A stretch of DNA of 10,980 nucleotides, from positions 23,882 through 34,861 of the forward strand of contig JAAAIG010000375.1 in the NCBI GenBank assembly GCA_015852425.1, written 5' to 3'. The notes under the pieces are model-generated. The model was not told where the DNA came from and made no database searches. It saw only the letters and a program-made list of their open reading frames with translations. Below are positions 1 through 8,057 of the stretch, one piece after another (positions within the stretch are counted from its first letter, which is position 1; each line of letters opens with the position of its first letter). The stretch is from Gryganskiella cystojenkinii. Its lineage: Eukaryota > Mortierellomycota > Mortierellomycetes > Mortierellales > Mortierellaceae. Made by a program: the position numbers and the translations under genes.

Positions 1-1101
1 AAATAGCTCATATCTCCGTGAGTTCAGTCATGGCAAGGACATGGACCGCATCATCAAGGATGCGACCGAGGTCATCAACTATGTTAAGTCTAAGGGCCTC
101 GAAGTTCGTTTCTCCTCTGAGGATTCCTTCCGCTCCGATCTTGTCGATCTTCTGAACCTCTATAAAGCTGTTGATCAACTCGGTGTCAACCGTGTCGGTA
201 TTGCAGACACAGTCGGATGTGCAAACCCTCGTCAGGTCTATGATCTCGTCAAGACTCTTCGTTCTGTTCTGAAGCCCACCACGGACATTGAGTGCCATTT
301 CCACAATGGTAAGCGTTTGATTCGTCTCTTCTGTCTCTCCCCCTAGATGAACCTTCGGTGGTTCTTTGGTTTCGATATCGCGATGGATATCAAATTTGAT
401 ATCGATGTGACATCTTAGATATGATTTAATCATGTGACCAAAGCAGCAGTCACTAACCTTCTTTCGCCCACCGTAATTTAGATACTGGATGTGCAACTGC
501 CAACGCTTATGCTGCTTTGGAAGCCGGCGCTACCCACATCGACACCTCTGTCCTCGGTATTGGCGAGCGTAACGGCATCACCCCCATTGGAAACTTGATT
601 GCCCGCATGTTCACTGTTGACCCCGACTACGTCGCCTCCAAGTACAAGCTCCACCAGCTGCGTGACCTCGAGAACTTGATTGCGGACGCGGTTGAGATCC
701 AGGTCCCCTTCAACAACTGCATCACCGGTTACTGTGCCTTCACTCACAAGGCCGGTATCCATGCCAAGGCGATCTTGAACAACCCTGCGACGTACGAGAT
801 TCTGAAGCCTGAGGTCTTTGGTATGACAAGATATGTCTCGATTGGTCATCGTCTGACGGGTTGGAACGCGGTCAAGAACAGAGCTGAACAGTTGGGTCTT
901 GCTCTCTCGGACGAAGATTTGAAGGCGATCACGGGCAAGATCAAGGCTCTGGCCGATATCAAGAACCAGAGTATGGAAGATGTCGATGGTCTGTTGAGAA
1001 ACTTCCATGCGTACAAGGTTGCAGGGGATCACACTGCAATTGAACAACTCTTGGTCATTCCTGAGGAGAACTCGACTCCAGTAGCAGTTGCCACCAACTA
1101 A
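1..1101 (+). CDS. LYS20: Homocitrate synthase, 5'-partial, two exons (2-308, 482-1101)
   Basis: Condenses acetyl-CoA with 2-oxoglutarate to homocitrate, the first and feedback-controlled step of the fungal alpha-aminoadipate lysine pathway. The window opens inside the gene, in frame from base 2 ([14 protein letters not shown]), and holds about 308 of the usual 420-450 residues, so the N-terminal part of the TIM barrel is missing. Family signatures are [14 protein letters not shown], the metal-binding HFHNDTGCA and [14 protein letters not shown], followed by the C-terminal regulatory region up to TAA at 1099-1101. The HFHN/DTGCA motif is split by a 173-nt phase-1 intron (309-481, gtaagc...tttag) with a CTAAC branch-like site at 453-457; joining at these sites restores GAT for the Asp. 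C-ending codons dominate, as in highly expressed genes. The family call is very sure; LYS20 versus LYS21 is a naming choice, since fungi outside yeasts usually have one gene. Confidence 0.96.
386..403. repeat. 18-bp perfect palindrome inside the homocitrate synthase intron
   Basis: GATATCAAATTTGATATC equals its own reverse complement. It lies 77 nt after the 5' splice site and about 50 nt before the branch-like CTAAC. A shorter palindrome, CGATATCG, sits just upstream at 373-380. It could form a hairpin in the pre-mRNA or be chance in AT-rich intron sequence. No known element is recognised. Confidence 0.6.
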
Positions 1102-1808
1102 GAAAAAGAAAGCTGTTTTTTTAAAAAAAAGCATCATTTATTCCGTTTCCAATCCGTGTACTCCTCGCATACACTTTTGCATTGTTGTTTTGATTTGTCT
1201 GTTTCCCCCTTGTACTATTTATCGAATCTTACGTTCTGGACCGTGTTCTCTTTTGTTCTCGAACTTTTTTCCTTTGTTTTTCTTTTTGGTCTTGACTGCG
1301 GCCTCTCCTCGTTATACAGAAAACGCCTTTTCCACAATTATGCTCACATCGAAGCCTCCAATAAAAGAAAAAAAGAAAGAATACAAGAACAGGAACAAAG
1401 GGATACGAACGTCGAAAAAAGGAGTCCAACAAAAAATGGGCAGTGCCGTTCATGTGGACAGGAAGTTTGGCACGTTGCAAAACTCAACAACAAACAAACT
1501 AACTGACTTTACTTTGCCAGTCTTCACCAGGCCTTCCTTGTTGTTTTGAAATCAATTGAGTCTCTCTCCTGCGTCATTTGTGATTTTTTCCATTGGAAAT
1601 TCCACAGTTGAGAGCATTGTTTTGGATTATCGGGCGTTCTTGTTCCAGCCACACATGCTCAGCCCCACTCTCCCCATAAAAACGAAAACGAATTCGCATA
1701 AAAAAGGCGGGAAGAAACAACTTCGCCACTTTTTTTTTTCACTCTCCTCATCACATTCCTCGCAGTCTTTCCCCCTTCATCCTCCATTACTCACCGCCTC
1801 TGTTCGTA
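1102..1808. other. Spacer: homocitrate synthase 3' end and copine promoter
   Basis: No gene is supported in these 707 nt. The left half is T-rich, then A-rich, and carries the poly(A) signal of the upstream gene at 1360-1365. The right half should hold the copine promoter. A TATA-like CATAAAAA lies at 1675-1682, about 130 nt before the copine ATG, followed by a T10 run and a long pyrimidine-rich stretch (about 1728-1802), a common layout just upstream of fungal start codons. Open frames here encode low-complexity Lys/Phe/Ser strings and resemble no protein I know. Confidence 0.6.
1360..1365 (+). terminator. Poly(A) signal AATAAA of homocitrate synthase
   Basis: Canonical AATAAA, 259 nt after the stop codon and followed by an A/G-rich stretch. 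It is the only exact hexamer seen in the first part of the spacer. The cleavage site itself cannot be placed from sequence. Confidence 0.5.
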
Positions 1809-4800
1809 ATGCAAGGAACATTTCCTCCTCCCATGGCCATGTTGCCTCCTCCTACCTCCAAGGTGGAGCTCAAGATCAAATGCAGGTAAAGAAACATCAA
1901 TTCTTTTATTCCTGACTGGTTACTGAAACACCCTGGTTGCACAACAGCCAACAAGAAACAGAGCTAATAATTGATTCCGCTATTCTTTTAATTTTGCATA
2001 GAAACCTCGCCAACCGAGATGTAGGCTCTTACAGCGACCCTCAAGTCTTTCTCTTTCTCGAGGACGCCAAAACTGGCAAATGGTCCAAGGAGCCTCATGC
2101 GATGACAGAGCTTATCAAGGATAGTCTCAACCCGTCCTTCGTCAAGGGTTTGCAGATAGACTACCGGTTCGAGTCTGTTCAGAGACTCAAGTTCGTAGTT
2201 TACGATATTGACTGTAAACACAGCACTAAATGGTCTGACCAGGACTTTTTGGGCGAGGTCACTACGGACTTGGGTTCAATCATTGGCTCGAAGGGCGGTC
2301 AACAGGCGCTTTACCTCGCCCACCCCAAGCGCAAGGGACAGAATCTCGGAATTATTGTCATCCGAGCTGAGGAACTCTCTTCGTCCAAGCGTGTACTCAA
2401 GTAAGGTGGTCACTTCCGGGTCTTTATGCTGTCTTGCTTTCTTGCTTTCAAGCACAAATCATTCGTCCGGAGGTTTTTTTTTCTTTTAATACTTACTCTA
2501 TTGCTGAAAAACTGTGGTTCTCTGACAGCTTTTCCATCCGAGCTAATGATTTGACAAAGAAGGGCATGTTCAAGTCTGCCCCTTCTTCATTCATTGTCAT
2601 CCAACGCGGCAATAACGATGGCACCTTTACCCCTGTCTACAAATCCGATGTCGTGCCCCAGCATGATGACCCAGTCTGGAAACCATTTTCGGTCAAAGAG
2701 AGCGTTCTCTGCAACGGCGATCCCAACAGGCCCTTGAGGATCGAGGTCATGAGCCATAAGGCATCAGGAAGTAAGGAAAAAAAAAAAAAGGAGGTGGATA
2801 TCCTTCTCGATGAACCAGCTCTCAAAAACAAAAAAATAGAGTAACGAGTGTTCTAACCTTAAACTCCGTTCTTTTCATTCTATTTTGTTACTTTGTGCCA
2901 CCAAACTCAAAAACAACAACGTCAGCCCATGTCCTCCTTGGTGCCACCGCACCGTTCACCGCCGCGGAGCTTGCCCATTGTCGCTTCCCTCATGCTATGG
3001 CCATCCCTCCGATGACGGGCAGTTCAATGTTGATGATTCAAGGGTTCCATGTGACAGAGCCACCATCGTTCCTGGACTTTTTGGCTGGGGGAGGTACTTT
3101 GGGATTGACGGTTGCAATTGATTTCACTCAGAGTAACGGTGATCCTCGGCAGCCTACCTCGCTGCACTTCAAGAGTCCCAGCGGCGAAAATGACTATTCA
3201 CGGGCGATTCGGAGCGTCGGCAATATACTTCAGTGCTATGACTCTGACAAGCGCTTCCCCATGTTTGGCTATGGTGGTCGCCTCGGCGGTCAGGTCAGCC
3301 ACTGTTTCCCTTTGAACGGCAACACCGCCAATGTGAGTTCATTTGATGCAGGGATCTCTTTCGGACGCAAATGAAGGAATCAAAGGGAAATGCACAACTA
3401 ATGTTTTTCTTCCACTTGTTGTTCATTTAGCCCGAGGTCCATGGTGTTGATGGGATGCTTCAGGCGTATTGGCATGCGTTGACGTTTGCAGAACTTTACG
3501 GTCCTACAAATTTTGCCCCTGTTATCAAAGAGGCAACTAATATTGCCAAACAAATGGAGTCGCTCGCTGGAGGTTACTCCATCTTGTTGATCATTACGGA
3601 CGGCGCCATCACAGACATGTATGCTGTGTACTATGATTAACGTGGAAATGCCTGTTTGCGTCCTCTTCTTGGATTTAACATTGATTTTATACAATTTTAA
3701 AATAGGAACGAGACGGTGAAGGCCATTCGCAAGGGCAGCAATCATCCCCTTTCCATCATCATTATCGGCGTTGGTCACGCGCATTTTACCAGCGTAAGTA
3801 TTCCTTAGAGTTGGTCTTGTCGGTGGTAGTGGCATGATAAGCAATCGTGTTACTGACTCAAGCTTTTGTATATTTATTTATTTATGCACTACAGATGGAC
3901 ATTCTCGACGGTGATGACGAAAGCGGCTTCAAAAAGGGTCGCGACATCGTTCAGTTTGTGGCTGCACGCAACTTCCTTCCCCACAACGAGTATGGATTTG
4001 CACAGGCGTTGTTGGCTGAGGTTCCTGATCAGTTTATGGCCTACATGACCCTACACGGGATCAAGCCCCGTCCACCGATCAGAATTGAAACTGTGGCAGC
4101 GATGCCCATGCCTTTGATCACTGGAGTCCCTGTCGGCGCCGCAATGCCAGTCCCAGTCGCGGTATCGCCTGTGGGATCTCCTCTCCAGCCCTATGGTGCG
4201 GTTGCTTCGGTCCCTCCTCATCATGGATCGCCCAATCTTGCACCTTATGGCGCTTATCCTGGATCAAGACCCAGTTCTCCTGGACCAGGTCAACTTGCTC
4301 TTCCACCTCCTGGACCTCCTTCTCAGTATGGTCAATATGCTGCGCCTGCCACTCCTCTTGCCGGACAGTACCCTGCACCCACTGGACAATATGCTCCTCC
4401 TGCGGGTCAATACCCTCCTCCTGGCGCACCACCTGCTGGTCAGTATGCTTCGCCCGCAGCTCCTCCTACTGCTCAGTATGCTCCTCCGGGCGCTCCGCCT
4501 GCTGCCCCTGTCGCTGGTCAATATGCCCCTCCGGCTGGTCCTCCACCACCCTCATCCATTCCTGAAGCGATTGCGGCCGCTACGGCTGTTTCGACTGCTG
4601 TAGCTACTGCTGGATCTACAGCGCCACCAAGCACCTCCGCACCACCTGCGCAGGGATACCCACCCCAGCCGTATTATCCTCAGCAACAGCAGCAACAGCA
4701 ATACCCAGGCTATCCTCCTCAACAGAGTCCTTACCCTGGTTACCCACCTCAACAAGGTGCGTACCCCGGATACCCTCCACAGCCATATGGATACCCTCCT

Positions 4801-5250
4801 CAACAGGGTGCTTACCCAGGATACCCACCTCAACCTTACCCCGGATATCCTCCTCAGCAGCATCAGCAACAGCAGCAACAGCAGCAGCAACAGGCTGGCT
4901 ACCCTCCTCAACAGCCCGGTTATCCACCTCAACAACCTGGCTATGCAGTCCCTCAACAACAACCAGGTTACCCCTCTGCTGCTGATGCCGCTGCTTCTTC
5001 TGTTCAACCATCGACATACCCTCCTCCCGAGAGCGGATACCCAGCACCGGAGGCTGCTGCTCACCCTCCAGCTCAGGCGTTGGCGGTGCCCCCTACTTCA
5101 GTGGGTGTAAAGTCAAACGAGACCACAGCGGCAGGAACTGGTCCGACTGAGCAATTGGCTGCGTCTGTTGAGGCAATGAACATTTCGAGTCGTCCACCGC
5201 AGTCCGGTGGTGCACCTCAAGCGGTCGAAGGAGCAGGTGCGAAGGCATAA
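1809..5250 (+). CDS. Copine-like protein (C2A-C2B-vWA) with long Pro/Gly/Tyr/Gln-rich tail, seven exons
   Basis: Copines are cytosolic proteins that bind phospholipid membranes when calcium rises and recruit partners through a C-terminal vWA domain. Exons: 1809-1885, 2002-2400, 2529-2770, 2926-3332, 3431-3618, 3706-3793, 3895-5250; all six introns (87-155 nt) are GT-AG and the sum is 2757 nt, 918 residues. C2A (about 15-145) has [13 protein letters not shown] and [19 protein letters not shown], with candidate calcium ligands D32, D38, D94, D96 and D105. C2B (about 159-285) keeps the fold ([21 protein letters not shown]) but has G171, A176, S234 and K236 at ligand positions. The vWA domain (about 287-525) starts [10 protein letters not shown], has the metal-site motif D305-F-T-Q-S309 followed by [11 protein letters not shown], and TDG at 431-433. 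Residues 529-918 are a low-complexity tail absent from typical copines (about 530-580 aa). The start at 1809 (Met1) is the first in the exon; Met9 or Met11 are possible. Confidence 0.93.
4321..4545 (+). repeat. GQY-[AP]-P repeat block in the copine tail
   Basis: About eight degenerate units of the type [21 protein letters not shown] and AQYAPPG, spaced 6-16 residues apart within Pro/Ala-rich linkers. They form the first half of the copine tail. Each unit has a lone Tyr flanked by Gln and small residues, the spacing seen in disordered sticker-and-spacer regions. Codons vary between units, so it is an old repeat and not a recent microsatellite. Confidence 0.85.
4654..4980 (+). repeat. PGYPPQ repeat block with two polyglutamine runs in the copine tail
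   Basis: About a dozen GYP-type units (nine GYPPQ, plus variants PGYAVPQ and PGYPS) occur between residues about 721 and 829. Two glutamine runs interrupt them: Q7 at 4681-4701, and Q2-H-Q10 at 4855-4893, both made of mixed CAG/CAA codons. A 17-codon unit at 4750-4800 ([17 protein letters not shown]) is followed directly by an 18-codon copy at 4801-4854 with many synonymous differences, a visible tandem duplication. The motif resembles the N-terminal arms of annexins A7 and A11. Confidence 0.88.
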
Positions 5251-5614
5251 AAAGCGAAACAGGGAACGATGGCTTGATTTGTGTTATCTGTAATTGCAAG
5301 AGAAATAAATATGAACCCTCCATTACTGCACATTGATTTACAAAGGAATCTGGAAGACGCAGAGTCGACTCGACGTGTGATTGGTGCAGATCCAACAGCC
5401 CTCACCCCACACCACACAGAACACAAAAGAAGAACAAGCGTGTTGACAGGCACACAACGCCTCCAGAGCGCACGCCACCAGCAGTTCCCCGGTCCTCTGG
5501 ATGGTATCTGCTTATTTTCTGATGCCTTCCATTCCTCGTTTTTCTTCTTTTATTCTCTCCCTCCCATCTCATCCCTCCCTCCCTCCCTCTCCCTAATACC
5601 ATATATATATAATA
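5251..5614. promoter_or_regulatory. Spacer: copine 3' end and BFR1 5' leader/promoter
   Basis: After the copine stop comes the poly(A) signal at 5304-5309. The rest should be the promoter and leader of the BFR1-like gene. It becomes strongly pyrimidine-rich from about 5528, contains four tandem CCCT units at 5573-5588, and ends in an alternating AT run (5601-5610) only a few bases before the ATG at 5615. A 31-codon upstream reading frame lies at 5501-5596. The transcription start cannot be placed; the AT run is too close to the ATG to be an ordinary TATA box for a transcript containing that ATG. Confidence 0.55.
5304..5309 (+). terminator. Poly(A) signal AATAAA of the copine gene
   Basis: Exact AATAAA hexamer, 53 nt after the copine TAA at 5248-5250, a usual distance for a compact fungal 3' UTR. 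Confidence 0.6.
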
Positions 5615-7685
5615 ATGTCTGTCACCTCACCCGCCCCTGCTCAGGCCCCCGTTGCCCAGAAGAACGGCACCACCCCTACCTATGTCAAAAAGCCCAGCCA
5701 GGAGGAGAAGGACAACACCGTCAAGGAGATCGAGGCCAACATGGAGAAGATCCGCCCCCGTTTGGTAAGAATCATTATTCTTGAATCGAAACACCTATTC
5801 AACAGGAGGGGAAACAGACCACCGAGGCGAAGCAAGTCAAAGGAATGTTGATGATGACCATTCGGAATTAAGCTTGCATCTCCAAGGATTCGATCTGGAA
5901 TGGACACATCATCTGAGCATTTCACCCGACTCATCTTGTTCTTCATCCCGAAGGACCGCCATCATCATCATCTCGCCAGAGACCCCTTCAGCAACCTCTT
6001 CTTCTCTTGATAACCTTGTATTCCCGTTATAGAACAATCTCGCTCAACTCCTCTCCTCCTCTCCAAACCTGCAGTCATCGACCCTTGATTCTGATATCCA
6101 CGTCTGATCTCTCTCTCTTTCCCTAGAACGCTGTCCGTGAGGCCATTGCCTCTGTCACCGGAAAGTCCGATTCGGACCCAAGAACCGCCCTCCGTAAGCG
6201 TCTTGGAGAGCTCCGTGACAAGCAGGCCGAGAACAAGAAGGGCAAGCAGGTCAAGATTGATCAGCTCAACGCCTTGAACAACTCCTTGAAGAAGAAGGTA
6301 AAAAGCCCAACTGTTGGGATCCCATGGCAGCGTCGACTACCGTGTTCATTGATGCAGTCGACATTGGGATTATCATACCTCCGCGTCTGCCTACGTTGAA
6401 ATATGCAAATATGCATGTTGATCCACTCAGACTGATCGCCGTTTCCCTTTTTCGTTTCCAAAAAAAAAGAAAAAAAAAACAGATCGCTGACCTCAAGGCC
6501 ACCCAGGACAAGCTCCCCTTCAAGACCATCGAGGCCGTCGACACCCAGATCAACAAATTGGAGAAGCAGATTGATTCTGGTTCCTTGAAGTTGGTCGAGG
6601 AGAAGCGCATCATTACCGAGATCTCGACCTTGAAGAAGGCCAAGAAGACCGTCGAGGCCGCTCAGGCCCAGCAGATTGCCATTGACGAGGACAAGGCCTC
6701 GATCGCTTCTTTGAAGGAGACCATCGATGACTCTGCCGCCAAGGCTCTCTCGACCGAATACAACACCATCCAGGCTCAATTGGACGAGATCTCAAAGGAG
6801 AAGGATGCTGTCTGGAAGAAGCGTAACGATCTCTTTGATGAGCGCACCCGCCTCCAAAAGGAGCTCGATGCCGAATACCAGCGCAAGAAGACTGTCAACG
6901 ACGAGTACTTCCAGGCCTTGAGAGAGTTCTCCAAGTGGCAGCAGGAGCAGCAGGCTCGCAAGCAAGAAGAGTACAAGGCCCAAAAGCAGGCCAAGCTGGA
7001 GGAGAAGCGCCTCGAGTTGGCCAAGGAGGAGCGCGAGTTGGCCGATATCCCCGCCTACACGAACGAGATTGTCACCTGCGACTCTGTTTACAAATACTTG
7101 GTTCAGTTCTCGGGCGATGAGAAGCGCATTGCCGAGGCCAACGCTATCCCTACCCCCGAGGTCGCTGCTGTCGGTAACGTTCGCCAGGTCGATACTACCT
7201 CTAACGTTCCCTCCGGTGTCATGTTGGCCAAGAAGGCCGATAAGGTCGAGGAGGTCTTCTTTGCTGGAAAGTCCAAGAAGAACAAGGGACCCAAGGAGAA
7301 GAAGGCTGAGGGTAACTCTTTCAAGCTCCCTCTTGCCGTTCTCGAGCAGCTGGTATGTGTTTATTATCGCTCTAATTGATCGGATGTTCGCCGTCATTTT
7401 GATTTTGTGCGACCCAATTGTTTCTAACGAGGGGCTTTTTTCTTTCTCCTTTTTTCCCCACAAAATCGACAGTTTGAGCTCAAGGTTGTCGTCCCTACCT
7501 CGCCTGCTGATTTGGCCAAGACTTTGGATGCCTTGGTCGAGAAGCGTGATTACTTCAAGGCCAACCAGGAGAAGGCTACTGCCGAGAACAAGCGCAAGGC
7601 TGAGGAGCGTATCGCCAAGTTGACCTTGGAGTCGGTCGAGAACGGCGATGCCGAGAAGCCTGCTGAGGTCGAGGCCACTGCCTAA
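5615..7685 (+). CDS. BFR1: BFR1-like coiled-coil mRNP / nuclear segregation protein, four exons
   Basis: Yeast Bfr1 is a cytoplasmic, ER- and polysome-associated RNA-binding protein, first found through brefeldin A resistance and ploidy defects. Exons: 5615-5764, 6127-6297, 6483-7352, 7473-7685; all junctions are phase 0 and GT-AG, total 1404 nt, 467 residues against about 470 in yeast. An N-terminal Pro/Ala-rich stretch (1-27) is followed by Lys/Glu/Gln-rich heptad sequence over roughly 30-290. It includes the family-like pattern FKTIEAVDTQINKLEKQIDS with SGSLKLVEEK, then KKRNDLFDERTRLQKEL and the IPAYTNEI segment that ends the coil. A basic patch KSKKNKGPKEKK precedes the C-terminal region, where yeast Bfr1 has a similar one. 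No membrane segment or signal peptide is seen. Codons are strongly C/G-ended (AAG, GAG, GCC), as expected for high expression. The first intron (362 nt) is by far the longest in the window. Confidence 0.93.
5765..6126 (+). other. Long first intron of the BFR1-like gene
   Basis: A 362-nt intron (gtaaga...ccctag) close to the start codon, two to four times longer than the other introns here. I see no ORF of interest or known RNA motif in it. An internal acceptor-like CAACAG at 5798-5803 would join in frame but meets a TAA after about 21 codons, so use of it would truncate the protein. The 3' end is very pyrimidine-rich. Confidence 0.75.
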
Positions 7686-8057
7686 AGAAGGAATGTGCTT
7701 GTTATTTTTTATAACTCTGTTCTTCTGTTTTCCCTCTCTTTTTAACCCCTACCGGCGACTGCACAACTTGGATTTTCCTTCTTTCGTCTTCTCTTTCCTG
7801 AAGATGGAGGGAAAAGGATCCCTGTTGTTGATCTGTGAAACGCATATATCCCAGACAAGCATCTCTTTTTTCATGTAAACCCGAATCCAAAAAAATTAAA
7901 AAAATACCGCTGCCGCATTGTTATTTCAAACCCGTTCAAAATGTTCGTTTTTTTTGGGGAAGTAAGAAGCATGTAGTGGTCAACGCCTCCAACATGACTG
8001 TGTAGTTGTTACGTCTAATCCCGTGTAGATAGGCCAAAAGGAATGTAGTTGATAGTT
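7686..8057. other. Convergent 3' spacer between BFR1 and the F-box gene
   Basis: Two genes end facing each other across about 372 nt. A T-rich 3' UTR of the BFR1-like gene leads to ATTAAA at 7895-7900, inside an A-rich stretch, the best poly(A) signal candidate on the plus strand. No clear AATAAA is visible on the minus strand for the F-box gene. Nothing resembling a further gene or RNA was found. Confidence 0.5.

Noticed and set aside
478..1137. 219-codon minus-strand frame opposite homocitrate synthase
   Set aside because: It is a codon-bias shadow of the highly expressed plus-strand exon; the sense protein matches family motifs throughout.
1088..1549. Long open frame overlapping the end of homocitrate synthase
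   Set aside because: It starts inside the upstream coding exon in another frame and runs through the 3' UTR and poly(A) signal; composition is Phe/Lys/Ser low complexity without family resemblance.
1556..1915. Open frame running into the copine first exon
   Set aside because: Its codons lie in promoter pyrimidine tracts and it overlaps the copine start in a different frame; the proposed transcript start lies inside it.
4118..5064. Several minus-strand open frames of 85-170 codons
   Set aside because: They mirror the stop-poor, repetitive Pro/Gln-rich copine tail on the opposite strand and read as Leu/Arg or Gln/Val-rich repeats.
6324..6482. N-terminal extension of the large BFR1 exon from an ATG at 6324
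   Set aside because: This stretch is the second intron (gtaaaa...cag); splicing joins residue 107 to IADLKATQ in frame and gives the family's normal length.
6792..7463. 223-codon minus-strand frame antisense to BFR1
   Set aside because: It is Leu-rich because it mirrors Glu/Lys-rich coiled-coil codons; it resembles no family and has no promoter or poly(A) support.
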